In this document: positions 49,372 through 58,456 of the stretch, one piece after another
Layout of the letters: the number at the start of each line of letters is the position of its first letter
Position numbering within the stretch: the first letter of the stretch is position 1
From: Alphaproteobacteria bacterium
GTDB lineage: Bacteria > Pseudomonadota > Alphaproteobacteria > Rhizobiales > Xanthobacteraceae
DNA: 64,000 nucleotides
Direction: 5' to 3'
Assembly (NCBI GenBank): GCA_005884765.1
Contig: VAZV01000133.1
Coordinates: forward strand, 115,783-179,782
Program-made: the position numbers and the translations under genes
The notes under the pieces: generated by a model
What the model was told of the DNA's origin: nothing
Seen by the model: only the letters and a program-made list of their open reading frames with translations
Database searches by the model: none

Positions 49372-50364
49372 ATGGGACTTCGGACAAACGTCAAACTCAC
49401 TCGGTTTCTGTTCGCGTCGGCAGCATGCGTCGTGCTGTCGGCGTTTCCGTTCGACAAGGCATCGGCGGGTTATCCCGAGCGTATCATCAAGATCGTCGTG
49501 CCATTTGCGCCCGGCGGCGGCACCGACGTGATTGCCCGCACGCTGGCGCAGGAGATGGCCAGGGATCTCGGCCAATCCGTCATTATCGAGAACAAGCCGG
49601 GGGCGGGCACCATCATCGGGACCCAGGCGGTCGCGACCAGCGAGCCGGACGGCTACACGCTTTTGATGGGCACTTTCGCCAACGCGGTCAATCCCAACCT
49701 CTATGCAAAACTCGCCTACGATCAGCATCGCGATCTCGCAGCAGTCGCGCTGGTCGCGCGCTCCTTCAATATCGTCGTGGTCAATCCGAATTCCGAGATC
49801 AGGTCGATCGCGGATCTGATCGCAGCCGCCAAGTCCGAGCCCGACAAACTGTCGTATGGCACGTTCGGCACCGGCACCTCGGCGCATCTGGCGGGCGAGC
49901 TGTTCAAGCATATGGCCAAGATCAATTTGACCACGGTGCCCTACAAAGGCGCCGCGCCCGCGATCACCGATCTGATTGGCGGCCAAATCCAGGTGATGTT
50001 CACCACGGTTGCAAGCGCGGCGTCGCTGGTCGAGGCCGGGCAGTTGCGCGCGCTTGCGGTGACCTCGGCGGAACGTTCGCCGGCATTTCCCGATCTGCCG
50101 ACCGTCTCCGAGGCCGGCGTTCCCGGATATGATGCCGAGGCCTGGTACGGTCTGTTTGCGCCGGCGAGGACACCCGCCGATGTCATCGATCGGCTCAACA
50201 AGTCGGCCGCGGCGGCCGTGCAGTCCGAGGCTTTCAAACGGCTAGTCAAGAACGAGGGCCTCGTCATGGTCGCGCAGCCTCCAGCGGAGCTTGATCGTTA
50301 TCTCAGGGCCGAGGAAGAGCGCTGGCGCAAAGTGATCGAGGACGCCGGCATCAAGGCTGAATAG
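49372..50364 (+). CDS. Bug-type tripartite tricarboxylate solute-binding protein
   Basis: A 330-residue periplasmic binding protein: signal peptide (about 1-32), then IIKIVVPFAPGGGTDVIARTLAQ, IIENKPGAGTIIGTQAVATSEPDGYTLLMG and TVPYKGAAPAITDLIGGQIQVMF, all diagnostic of the Bug/TctC family. No TctA/TctB genes are adjacent. It follows the acyltransferase after 125 nt and could be co-transcribed, but there is no functional link evident. Ligand unknown. Confidence 0.92.
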   Translation: MGLRTNVKLTRFLFASAACVVLSAFPFDKASAGYPERIIKIVVPFAPGGGTDVIARTLAQEMARDLGQSVIIENKPGAGTIIGTQAVATSEPDGYTLLMGTFANAVNPNLYAKLAYDQHRDLAAVALVARSFNIVVVNPNSEIRSIADLIAAAKSEPDKLSYGTFGTGTSAHLAGELFKHMAKINLTTVPYKGAAPAITDLIGGQIQVMFTTVASAASLVEAGQLRALAVTSAERSPAFPDLPTVSEAGVPGYDAEAWYGLFAPARTPADVIDRLNKSAAAAVQSEAFKRLVKNEGLVMVAQPPAELDRYLRAEEERWRKVIEDAGIKAE

Positions 50365-50462
50365 GCACAACGGCTTGTTGCAACGCGGCAGCAGTTGAGG
50401 CCGGAATAATCGCCGCTGCAGGGGGTTGCCCAGAGAACATCGCGGTAATCTGGGAGATCGTC

Positions 50463-51077
50463 ATGTCCAAAATAATCCAGCGTGCCCTTGCAGCCGCTAC
50501 CGGCTTCGCTGTTCTCTGCATCGTGGGGCCGGCATCGGCGCAGGAAATCGTCCGCATTCGCGGCACGATCGAACGCATCGACGGACCGGCTTACGTCATC
50601 AAGAGCCGAGACGGCAGCGAGCTGAAGCTGACGCTGACCGACAATCCGCTATATGTCGCCATTTCGCCCTCGACGATGGCGGACATCAAGCCAGGCATGT
50701 TCGTTGGCTCCGCCGGAATGATGCAACCGGACGGCACGCAAAAGGCCATCGAGGTGCACATCTTCCCGGAATCGATGCGCGGCACCGGCGAAGGCCACTA
50801 CGACTGGGATCTCAAGCCGCAAAGCAAGATGACCAACGGCAACGTCGAGCAGGCCGTCACAGGCGTCGACGGGCCCGTGCTGTCGGTCAAGTACAAGGAG
50901 GGCGAGAAGAAGCTGGTGGTGACGCCCGAGACGGTGGTCGTCACCTATGTCCCCGGCAACAAGGATGAGGTGAAGCCCGGCACCAAGGTTTTTGTAGCCG
51001 CAAAAAAGCAGCCGGACGGGACCTTCCAAGCCCCGCGCATCACCTACGGCAGAAACGGAGCAGGACCTGCGTTCTAA
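50463..51077 (+). CDS. Exported protein with OB-like repeat (DUF5666-like)
   Basis: A 204-residue protein with a Sec signal (MSKIIQRALAAATGFAVLC...ASAQE). The mature part has two similar beta-rich stretches, RIRGTIERIDGPAYVIKSRDGSELKLTLTDN and EQAVTGVDGPVLSVKYKEGEKKLVVTPETVVV, each followed by 'xxPGTKVFVAA' or 'KPGMFVGSAG'. This repeated pattern is the one seen in DUF5666/OB-fold periplasmic proteins. No enzymatic motif. GGGAGA lies about 6 nt before the ATG. The heme-binding gene starts 66 nt downstream. Confidence 0.72.
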   Translation: MSKIIQRALAAATGFAVLCIVGPASAQEIVRIRGTIERIDGPAYVIKSRDGSELKLTLTDNPLYVAISPSTMADIKPGMFVGSAGMMQPDGTQKAIEVHIFPESMRGTGEGHYDWDLKPQSKMTNGNVEQAVTGVDGPVLSVKYKEGEKKLVVTPETVVVTYVPGNKDEVKPGTKVFVAAKKQPDGTFQAPRITYGRNGAGPAF

Positions 51078-51143
51078 ATGACGATTGCGGGACGCCACTA
51101 TCGACATCCCCCAAGCAAAACAGACTTGAACCGGAGTAGTTTA

Positions 51144-51692
51144 ATGATGCGTTCAATCGTTATCATGACCCTGGCAGCTTGCGCCGTTGCGGCCATGAGT
51201 TCGGCAACATTCGCGCAGGCGCCAGCGCCGGCGACGCCGCCCGCGCAGCCATCGGCGGGTGGCACGCCGGATGCGATGGCGTTCGATATTCCCTATGGGA
51301 CATCGATCGGACTTGAGCGCGCCAAGCAGGTGGTGGCCGCAGCCGAAGCCGAAGCCAAAAAGCGAAACTGGAAGATGAATATCGCCGTGGTCGATACCAA
51401 CGGCGAACTGGTGCAGTTCGAGCGGATGGAAGGAGCGCAGATCGGCTCCGGCTCGATTTCGGTGGGCAAGGCCCGCACCGCGGCCCGCTTCCGCCGCGAA
51501 TCCCGTGCGTTCTACAACGCGTTCGAAACCGGCCATTCCTATGTCAGCACACTCGATCCGGCCCTGGTCGCGAGCCCCGGTGGATTTCCGCTGGTCGATG
51601 GCGGCAAGCTGATCGGCGCGGTCGGGTGCAGCGGCGGCACGGGCGATCAGGACGCGGCTGTTTGCAAGGCCGGCGCCGACACCATGAAGTAA
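51144..51692 (+). CDS. GlcG/HbpS-family protein, exported
   Basis: A 182-residue protein with an N-terminal signal (MMRSIVIMTLAACAVAAMSSATFAQA) and a Pro/Ala linker, then the GlcG/HbpS (DUF336) domain: IGLERAKQVVAAAEAEAKKRNWKMNIAVVDTNGELVQFERMEGAQIGS, SVGKARTAARFRRES and GGFPLVDGGKLIGAVGCSGGTGDQDAAVCKAG. The family includes secreted heme-binding proteins and glycolate-associated GlcG; exact ligand unknown. GGAG lies 8 nt before ATG 51144. It may form a unit with the preceding exported protein. Confidence 0.85.
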   Translation: MMRSIVIMTLAACAVAAMSSATFAQAPAPATPPAQPSAGGTPDAMAFDIPYGTSIGLERAKQVVAAAEAEAKKRNWKMNIAVVDTNGELVQFERMEGAQIGSGSISVGKARTAARFRRESRAFYNAFETGHSYVSTLDPALVASPGGFPLVDGGKLIGAVGCSGGTGDQDAAVCKAGADTMK

Positions 51693-51859
51693 CATTGCTC
51701 TCTGCCCCGGCGCGCTCTGGCGCCGGAGTTGTCGCGACATCTCCCATCGCCGCATTGCAGCAACGGCAAATTTGCCGTGGCACGCAACAATTCGGTCCCT
51801 GGATAGTTCCGGTACTGGAAAGCCCGCGCCGAGAAGCTGGCTTGATGCCGGAGACCGCC

Positions 51860-52039
51860 ATGTGGATGCTGTTGCTGGTGCCGTTCATCGGCCTGTTATG
51901 GGTACCGTTCTACAATTTCACCGAACCTTCGCTGTTCGGCTTTCCATTCTTCTATTGGTATCAGCTTGCTTGGGTGCCGATCTCCTCGCTGCTGATCTGG
52001 CTGGTCTATCGCAGCCGCACGCCTGACGAAGCGCCTTGA
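51860..52039 (+). CDS. DUF3311 small membrane protein
   Basis: 59 residues with two membrane spans: MWMLLLVPFIGLLWVPFYN and FFYWYQLAWVPISSLLIWLVY around a short FTEPSLFGFP loop, the full length of DUF3311 proteins. The ATG at 51860 has GGAGA 5-6 nt upstream; a start at 51845 is possible. DUF3311 genes commonly precede sodium/solute symporters, as here (15 nt to the next start), and probably encode a small accessory subunit. Confidence 0.85.
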   Translation: MWMLLLVPFIGLLWVPFYNFTEPSLFGFPFFYWYQLAWVPISSLLIWLVYRSRTPDEAP

Positions 52040-52053
52040 GGAAGGGCAGCGTC

Positions 52054-53550
52054 GTGGCCAATCAGATTGAATGGGTTGCGCTTTCGGTTTTCGTGTTCTT
52101 CTTTGCGCTCGTCACGGTGATGGGCTTCTTCGCTGCGCGCTGGAAATCCGGCCCGATCAGCGCGCATCTGGATCAATGGGGATTGGGCGGACGGCAATTC
52201 GGCATCTGGGTCACCTGGTTTTTGGTCGGCGGTGATTTCTATACCGCCTACACGGTGATCGCGGTGCCGGCGCTGGTCTACGCGGTCGGCGCCTATGGTT
52301 TCTTCGCACTGCCCTACACCATCATCGTCTATCCCTTCGTGTTCGCGGTGATGCCGCTATTGTGGAAGCAGGCGCATGCCAATGGCCACGTTACCGCAGC
52401 CGACGTCGTCCATGGCACCTACCATTCGCGCGGGCTTGAACTGGCGGTCGCGATCACCGGCATGGTCGCAACCATGCCGTATATCGCCCTGCAACTGATC
52501 GGCATGAGCGTGACGATCAAGACGATGGGGTTGAAGGGCGACTTGCCGATCATCGCCGCTTTCATCATCCTCGCGCTCTACACCTATAGTTCCGGCCTGC
52601 GCGCCCCGGCACTGATCGCATTCGTCAAGGACATCATGATCTATATCGTGGTGCTGGTCGCGGTCGTGGTGGTGCCGGCGAAGCTCGGCGGTTACGGCGT
52701 GGTATTCGCCGCCGCCAATGATGCGTTCGCCGCCAAGGGCGGCTTGACTGGCCTGACCCTGAAGCCTTCGCAGATGCTGCCTTACGCATCGCTGGCGCTG
52801 GGTTCGGCGCTCGCAGCCTTCATGTATCCGCATACGCTGACCGGCATCTTTGCCTCGAAGTCCGCCGATACCATCCGCAAGAATGCGATCCTGCTGCCGG
52901 CCTATACGCTGCTGCTCGGCCTGATCGCGCTGCTTGGTTACATGGCGTATGCGGCGAAGATCGCGGTAGCCACCCCCAACGACGTGGTGCCCGCACTATT
53001 CCAGGCGCTATTCCCGTCATGGTTCGCGGGCTTTGCCTTCTCGGCGATCGCGATCGGCGCGCTGGTGCCGGCGGCGGTGATGAGCATCGGCGCTGCGAAT
53101 CTGTTTACCCGCAATGTCTGGAAATCCTATGTCAATCCCGCTATCAGCCATGCCGGCGAGGCGGCGGTGGCCAAAATTACCTCGCTGGTCGTGAAGCTCG
53201 GCGCGCTCGCCTTCATCCTGTTCCTGCCGACGCAATATGCGCTCGACCTGCAATTGCTCGGCGGGCTGTGGATCCTGCAAACCTTCCCGGCACTGGTGTT
53301 CGGATTGTTCACGCGCTGGTTCCGCGCCGAGGGCCTGCTGCTCGGCTGGGCCGTCGGCATCATCTGGGGATCGTGGACGGCGTGGGGCAATGGCTTGAAG
53401 CCGCTCGCGAGCATCGATCTCGGCGGCGCCAGCTACATGTTTTACGTTGGCCTCGGCGCACTGATCCTCAACGTCGTCGTCGCCGCGGTTGTGACCGTCA
53501 TCGTCGGGTTGATCTCGCCGAACCGAACCAGCGTCACTGCTCGATCCTGA
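52054..53550 (+). CDS. Sodium:solute symporter (SSF family)
   Basis: A 498-residue inner-membrane symporter with about thirteen spans. WGLGGRQFGIWVTWFLVGGDFYTAYTVIAVPALVYAVG is the typical SSF opening, followed by VVHGTYHSRGLELAVAITGMVATMPYIALQLIGM and the GIFASKSADTIRKNAILLPAYTLLLG signature. Substrates are usually small organic acids or amino acids. Start is GTG 52054 with GAGGAAGGG about 8 nt upstream. Its 3' end overlaps the convergent Bug gene by 17 nt, so the two transcripts interfere. Confidence 0.92.
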   Translation: MANQIEWVALSVFVFFFALVTVMGFFAARWKSGPISAHLDQWGLGGRQFGIWVTWFLVGGDFYTAYTVIAVPALVYAVGAYGFFALPYTIIVYPFVFAVMPLLWKQAHANGHVTAADVVHGTYHSRGLELAVAITGMVATMPYIALQLIGMSVTIKTMGLKGDLPIIAAFIILALYTYSSGLRAPALIAFVKDIMIYIVVLVAVVVVPAKLGGYGVVFAAANDAFAAKGGLTGLTLKPSQMLPYASLALGSALAAFMYPHTLTGIFASKSADTIRKNAILLPAYTLLLGLIALLGYMAYAAKIAVATPNDVVPALFQALFPSWFAGFAFSAIAIGALVPAAVMSIGAANLFTRNVWKSYVNPAISHAGEAAVAKITSLVVKLGALAFILFLPTQYALDLQLLGGLWILQTFPALVFGLFTRWFRAEGLLLGWAVGIIWGSWTAWGNGLKPLASIDLGGASYMFYVGLGALILNVVVAAVVTVIVGLISPNRTSVTARS

Positions 53551-54517
53551 TATTGGCGGCCCTGGCGACTTCCGCCCACCGCGCGATATCCGAGGCGAGA
53601 GTCTTCGTGAATTCCTCGGACGAGCTGCCGATTGCTTCGATGCCGAGCGGCTTGAGGCGCGCGATCACCTCGGGCAATTTGGCGATCCGCATGAGTTCGC
53701 CCTCAAGCTTCTTCACGATGGCAGGCGGCGTGTCCCTGGGCACGAAAATGCCGCTCCACAAGACCGCGTCGACGTCGGCGCCGGCCTCCTTCATGGTCGG
53801 CACATCCGGGAAGTCTTCCATCCGCTTGGGCGCGGCGATCGCGAGCGCGCGCACCGTTCCGGCCTTCGCCTGGCTTGTGACCGGACCGGCATCGGCGATG
53901 GTCGTGGTGACCTGACCCGAAATCACCGCCAGCACCGACTCGTTGGCGCTCTTGTAGGGAATGACCTGCATCGGCGCGCCGGTCTTCTGCTTGAACAGTT
54001 CGGTCACGAGCTGAAATGAAGCCGATGAGCTTGCATAATTCATCTGGTCCGCATTGGCCTTGGCATAGGCCACAAGCTCCGCCACCGACTTGATCGGCGA
54101 CGATGCGCTGACGATCATGATCAGCGGAAACGAGCCGAGTTCGGAGACCGCGACGAAATCCTTCACCGCGTCATAGGGCAATTTGGCGTAGACGGCGGGG
54201 TTGATCGATATGCCGCTGGCGCTCATCAGCAGCGTGTAGCCGTCGGGTGGCGATTTCGCGACATACTCGGTCGCGACGATCGCGCCGCCGCCCGGCTTGT
54301 TTTCGACGATGACGGGCTGGCCTAGACTTTCCGACAATTTTTGCCCAAAGATACGAGCGATGATGTCGTTGCCGCCGCCGGCCGCAAATCCGACGATGAT
54401 GTGAATTGGACGTGTCGGGTATTTTAGCGGATCGCCCTCAGCGAAGGCAGAGTACGCAGTAAGCGCGAACAGTCCGAGGCAGGCGCCCATCAGCAAATGT
54501 CGGGGCGACATGGTCAT
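53534..54517 (-). CDS. Bug-type tripartite tricarboxylate solute-binding protein, cluster-linked
   Basis: A 327-residue periplasmic binding protein: signal peptide (MTMSPRHLLMGACLGLFALTAYSAFAE), then PIHIIVGFAAGGGNDIIARIFGQ, VENKPGGGAIVATEYVAKSPPDGYTLLMS and IPYKSANESVLAVISGQV. The ATG at 54517 has GAGGAGAG 5 nt upstream. It is the last gene of the minus-strand catabolic cluster (start 11 nt after the ThDP-enzyme stop), so its ligand is probably the substrate of that cluster. No TctAB genes are present. Confidence 0.92.
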   Translation of the reverse strand: MTMSPRHLLMGACLGLFALTAYSAFAEGDPLKYPTRPIHIIVGFAAGGGNDIIARIFGQKLSESLGQPVIVENKPGGGAIVATEYVAKSPPDGYTLLMSASGISINPAVYAKLPYDAVKDFVAVSELGSFPLIMIVSASSPIKSVAELVAYAKANADQMNYASSSASFQLVTELFKQKTGAPMQVIPYKSANESVLAVISGQVTTTIADAGPVTSQAKAGTVRALAIAAPKRMEDFPDVPTMKEAGADVDAVLWSGIFVPRDTPPAIVKKLEGELMRIAKLPEVIARLKPLGIEAIGSSSEEFTKTLASDIARWAEVARAANIRIEQ

Positions 54518-54527
54518 CGATCTCTCC

Positions 54528-56258
54528 TCAGAGCGGCGTGACATGGACATGCAGCACGGCGGCCTTGCCGTCCTCCAGCGCGGCAAGCGCGCGATCGATC
54601 GCGGGCGCCAACGCGTCGGGCTCGCGCACGCATTCGCCATGGGCGCCGAACGCCTTTGCCACTTCGGAAAAATCCCGCCGCTCGCCCTGCCGGCCCGATG
54701 TCAGCCGTGACCGGAATTGATCGGTCTCGGCGGCGACGCCTTTCGGGTAGACGCGCTGGGTGGCGGATTTCACCGCCTGCCAGCCGCCATTGTCGAGCAC
54801 CACCGTGAAGATCGGAAGCTGGTATTGCTGCGCGACCGCATAGACGCTGTCGGGTGAAGAGAAATGAAAGCCGCCGTCGCCGATCACCTGCACGACGCGG
54901 CGCCCGGGCTGCGCAAGCTTTAATCCCAGCGCCATGCCGCCGGAAAAGCCGAGCCCGCCGCCGGCAAGTCCGACATAGCTTTGCGGTTGGGTGCGCCGAA
55001 TATGCTCCTGCAGGGTCGGCCCGTTGCGGATGGCTTCGTTGAGCACGACGTCACCTTGCGAAAGCTTTCCATTCAGGGTCGCGAACACGAAGGCCGGATT
55101 GAGCGCGCCGGAAGTGCCCTTATTTGCGCTTGCCGCGGTGCGGCGCCTTGCGGCGGCCTCGCGCGCGCCATCCCAGCCTGCGATGCGCATTGCCACTCGC
55201 CGGCGATAACCATCGTCGGCGCGCGCCTCGACGGCATCGAGCACCTGCTGCAGGATGATGGCGCAGTCGCCTTGCACGCGAAGGTCGGTCGGAAATCCCC
55301 ACATCGGAAAATCCGATTTCAGCGGATCGACGTCGATCTGGATCCATTTCATCGCGTTCGCGCCCTTGGCGGATTGCGGAACGAACGGCACATCGCAATC
55401 GAGCAAAAGGCCGAGATCGGCGCTTTCCAGCAAGGGCAGCGGATCGATACCGGCGAAGCAGGGCGAATCCTGGGGGATGTTGAGGTCGATCGCATTGAAC
55501 TCGGCGACACGGATGCCGCAAGCCCGCGCGAGCCTATCCAGCGCCGCCACCGCCTGCGGCTTGCGGCCCAGATAGGCCGCGAACGCCACCGGATTATCGG
55601 CCGCCATCAAGCTGTTCGCGATCGCTTCCGCGCGTGCCGGCTCGATGCCTCCGGCGTGCACGCTGCCATAGCGCTCGGGCGGATAGGCCGGCATATCGGC
55701 GTCGTCCCATTCTTCCGCCAGCGTCTCGCGCGGCAGCATCATGTAGACCGGGCCGGGCGGATCGCTATGCGCAAAGGCGCTGGCGCGCGCGAGCGCCTCC
55801 TTCACCACCACGCCCGAGGGCAGCGAATATTCCCATTTCACGTAAGGGCGGACGATGCTCGCGATGTCGAAGGGGTCCTGCACGAAATGCACGTAGCTGT
55901 CGCGCGAGCCTGTCAGCTCGCCGTGCAGCGTGTGCGGCGCGCGTCCGGCGAACAGCATCACCGGCAGGCGGTAGCGAAACAGGTTCTGGATCGCCATGCA
56001 GGCGTTCGCGGTGCCGGCATCGACATGCACCAGCGCGGCCTGACTGCGTCCGGTCGCGAGCGCATAGCCGCCGGCCATATGCACAGCGACCACCTCGTGC
56101 GGGCACAGGATCATTTCCGGATGCTTGCGGCCTTGCTTGTCCCAGCGCGCCATCTCCTCGATCGGCGACACATGATCGGTGCCGAGATTGGCGAAGATGT
56201 AGTCGACGCCGAGATCGATCAGGCCTTCGAGGAAGTAATGCGCGGTGGAGTTGCGCAT
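54528..56258 (-). CDS. Thiamine-diphosphate enzyme (acetolactate synthase-like)
   Basis: A 576-residue ThDP enzyme. The Pyr domain starts YFLEGLIDLGVDYIFANLGTDH and the catalytic Glu is in MILCPHEVVAVHMAGGYALATG; the central domain is short. ThDP and Mg bind QVIGDGGFHFSSPDSVYAVA, ending VVLDNGGW about 27 residues on. It resembles acetolactate-synthase-like proteins of unknown substrate rather than anabolic IlvB (no regulatory subunit, no FAD-site hallmark). It lies 4 nt after the fumarylacetoacetase-like gene and would decarboxylate or ligate a 2-oxo acid produced by the cluster. Confidence 0.88.
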   Translation of the reverse strand: MRNSTAHYFLEGLIDLGVDYIFANLGTDHVSPIEEMARWDKQGRKHPEMILCPHEVVAVHMAGGYALATGRSQAALVHVDAGTANACMAIQNLFRYRLPVMLFAGRAPHTLHGELTGSRDSYVHFVQDPFDIASIVRPYVKWEYSLPSGVVVKEALARASAFAHSDPPGPVYMMLPRETLAEEWDDADMPAYPPERYGSVHAGGIEPARAEAIANSLMAADNPVAFAAYLGRKPQAVAALDRLARACGIRVAEFNAIDLNIPQDSPCFAGIDPLPLLESADLGLLLDCDVPFVPQSAKGANAMKWIQIDVDPLKSDFPMWGFPTDLRVQGDCAIILQQVLDAVEARADDGYRRRVAMRIAGWDGAREAAARRRTAASANKGTSGALNPAFVFATLNGKLSQGDVVLNEAIRNGPTLQEHIRRTQPQSYVGLAGGGLGFSGGMALGLKLAQPGRRVVQVIGDGGFHFSSPDSVYAVAQQYQLPIFTVVLDNGGWQAVKSATQRVYPKGVAAETDQFRSRLTSGRQGERRDFSEVAKAFGAHGECVREPDALAPAIDRALAALEDGKAAVLHVHVTPL

Positions 56259-56262
56259 TTTA

Positions 56263-57048
56263 TTAGCGCTTTTCCGCGACGAAGCGGTTGCGCAAGGTAC
56301 CGATGCCGGTGATCTCGATCTCGACGACGTCGCCGGCCTTTAGATCGGGCGAGGCGCCGTCGGTACCCATCCAGATCACGTCGCCCGGCCACAGCGTAAA
56401 ATATTTCGTCAATTCGACGATGAACGGCACGACGCCGAAGATCATGTCGTTGGTCTTGAAGCGATTGGTTTCCTTGCCGTTCACCTTGACGATGGTTTCC
56501 ATCTTGTCGAGATCGGCCGCGGTCTCGATCCAGGGTCCCATCGGCTTGAAGGTGTCGGCATTCTTGGCCCGCCACAGCGAGCGATCGGCCTTCTGCCAGG
56601 TGCGCTCGCTGACATCGTTGCCGATGGTGTAGCCGAAGACGCAAGTCATCGCGTGGGCCTCGGTGAGATGCTTGACCTTCTTGCCGATGACGACCACGAG
56701 CTCGCCTTCGTAGTGGACCTTTTCGGTCGCGGTCGCCGGAATCACCACGTCCTCATCATGCGCGATCAGCGCATTCTGGGCGCGATAGCCGATTTCGGGC
56801 CGGTCCGGGACGTTCGGCACTTCGCCGCGTTTGTCGGCGGCTTCCTTGAGATGCTTCAGATAGTTCAGCCCGACGCAATAAAACGTGCGCGGCACCAGCG
56901 GCAGTTCGATCTTGACGTCATCAAGCGCGTGCACTTGCGGCGCGCGCCGCCACTCGCCGAAGGGTTCGCCGTCGACGGCGACCACGTGATCGCCGTCGAC
57001 GATGCCCCAGGAGGTCCGGCCTGCGGCCGTGAATTTGAGCCAACGCAT
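56263..57048 (-). CDS. Fumarylacetoacetate hydrolase (FAH) family protein
   Basis: A 261-residue metal-dependent hydrolase or isomerase. Family motifs: CVGLNYLKHLKEAADKRGEVP, HYEGELVVVIGKKVKHL (metal-binding Glu residues), FGYTIGNDVSERTWQ, FKPMGPWIETAADLDKME and GDVIWMGTDGASPDLKAGDVVEIEITGIGTLRN. Relatives act as 2-hydroxyhepta-2,4-diene-1,7-dioate isomerase, oxaloacetate decarboxylase or acylpyruvate hydrolase. ATG 57048 has GGGAAG 5-6 nt upstream. It follows the LLM gene after 16 nt. Confidence 0.9.
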   Translation of the reverse strand: MRWLKFTAAGRTSWGIVDGDHVVAVDGEPFGEWRRAPQVHALDDVKIELPLVPRTFYCVGLNYLKHLKEAADKRGEVPNVPDRPEIGYRAQNALIAHDEDVVIPATATEKVHYEGELVVVIGKKVKHLTEAHAMTCVFGYTIGNDVSERTWQKADRSLWRAKNADTFKPMGPWIETAADLDKMETIVKVNGKETNRFKTNDMIFGVVPFIVELTKYFTLWPGDVIWMGTDGASPDLKAGDVVEIEITGIGTLRNRFVAEKR

Positions 57049-57064
57049 CGATCTTCCCTTTTTT

Positions 57065-58432
57065 TCACTCGGCCGCGGCTTGCGGCCGAAGTTTCCAGGC
57101 GCCGGCGGCTGGACGCCGCAAGCCCAGATTTTCACGCAGCGTCTTGCCGCTATAATCCTTGTGGAACAAACCGCGGCGCTGCAACTCCGGCACGATATGC
57201 TTGACGAAGTCGGCATACGATCCCGGCACATAGGTCGCCGCGATGACAAAGCCGTCACAGCCGCGGCCGGCAAACATCTCTTCCAGCCGGTCGGCGATTT
57301 CCTTCGGTCCGCCGACAATCGCATCCTGGGTCTGGCCGCGGCCGGAGAAGGTGATGAAATCGCGCGTCGACGGGTTGGTCTTGCCGGACGTCCTCAAGAC
57401 GCCGTCGCGGATGCCGAGCATGCCTTGCATGCCCTGGAGTTCTTCCGTCGTCAGCGGCTCGTCGATGCCCTTGGCGGCGAAATCGAAATTCAGGCCCTCC
57501 GCGAGCAGCGAAAGCGCGTCGATTTCGAGCGGCAGCTTGTTGATCAGCGCCATCTTGTCTTCGGCCTCGGCCTTGGTCGCACCGGGTACCGGGGTGATCA
57601 AATTGCAGAGGAACATCTGGTCGGGATCGCGCCCCGCTTTCGCGGCTTCGTTCTTGATCGCGTCGTAGCCCTGCTTGGCGCTCGCGAGGTTGCGCGCCGC
57701 GGTGAAAATCACCTCACCCCATCGGCCCGCAAAGCGTTGGCCGCGGCCGGAAGCCCCCGCCTGGATGACGACCGGATGGCCCTGGCTCGACCGCGGCACG
57801 GTGAAGGGGCCGCGCGACGTGAAGAATTGGCCCTGGTGGTCGAGCCGCTTCACCTTGGTTGGATCGGCGAAACGCCCGCTTTTCTTGTCGATGATCAGCG
57901 CGCCGTCTTCCCACGAGTCCCAGTGGCCGAGCACGACCTCCATGAATTCGTCGGCGCGGTCGTAGCGCAGATCGTGCTCGAGATGGGCTTGCTTGCCCAT
58001 GTTGAGCGCTTCGCCGTCGTTGACGGAAGTGACGACATTCCACGCGGCGCGGCCGCCTGTCATGAGGTCGAGGGTCGCGAAGCGGCGTGCCACGTCGAAC
58101 GGCTCGTAGTAGGTGGTCGAGCAGGTCGAGGCTAATCCGAGCTTGTCCGTCACCATGCCCATGGTGGTCAGCACGATGATGGGATCCATCTTCACGCAAC
58201 GGATGCCGTACTCGACGGTGTGGGCGTGATCGTTGCCGTAACGATCCGGCATCGCGAGGCGATCGTCGAAGAACGCCATGTGGAATTTGCCGGCCTCCAG
58301 GATCCGCGCGATTTCCTGATAATAATCCGCCGACATCGAATCGTCGCGCGACTCCGGATGGCGCCACGAGCTCGGCAAATTGGTGCAGTTCTGCGCCTGC
58401 AGGAAACCGACCAATGCCATTTGCCGGGTCAT
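57065..58432 (-). CDS. LLM-class flavin-dependent monooxygenase, cluster gene
   Basis: A 455-residue FMNH2-dependent monooxygenase of the NtaA/SnaA/DszA family. MALVGFLQAQNCTNLPSSWRHPESRDD opens the protein; FHMAFFDDRLAMPDRYGND, TTMGMVTDKLGLASTCSTTYYEPFDVARRFATLDLMTGGRAAWNVVTSVNDGEALNMG and QAGASGRGQRFAGRWGE are diagnostic. The substrate is likely an N- or S-containing organic acid imported by the linked Bug protein. GGGAGA lies 7 nt before ATG 58432. A reductase partner is not in the cluster. Paralogous to the LLM gene at 33146-34534. Confidence 0.93.
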   Translation of the reverse strand: MTRQMALVGFLQAQNCTNLPSSWRHPESRDDSMSADYYQEIARILEAGKFHMAFFDDRLAMPDRYGNDHAHTVEYGIRCVKMDPIIVLTTMGMVTDKLGLASTCSTTYYEPFDVARRFATLDLMTGGRAAWNVVTSVNDGEALNMGKQAHLEHDLRYDRADEFMEVVLGHWDSWEDGALIIDKKSGRFADPTKVKRLDHQGQFFTSRGPFTVPRSSQGHPVVIQAGASGRGQRFAGRWGEVIFTAARNLASAKQGYDAIKNEAAKAGRDPDQMFLCNLITPVPGATKAEAEDKMALINKLPLEIDALSLLAEGLNFDFAAKGIDEPLTTEELQGMQGMLGIRDGVLRTSGKTNPSTRDFITFSGRGQTQDAIVGGPKEIADRLEEMFAGRGCDGFVIAATYVPGSYADFVKHIVPELQRRGLFHKDYSGKTLRENLGLRRPAAGAWKLRPQAAAE

Positions 58433-58456
58433 GCTGTTCTCCCTGTTGAGGCTCTT

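Noticed and set aside
49372..54517. A complete tripartite tricarboxylate transporter
   Set aside because: Three Bug-type binding proteins occur in the window, but no TctA or TctB membrane subunit is encoded, so no transporter can be assembled from these genes alone.
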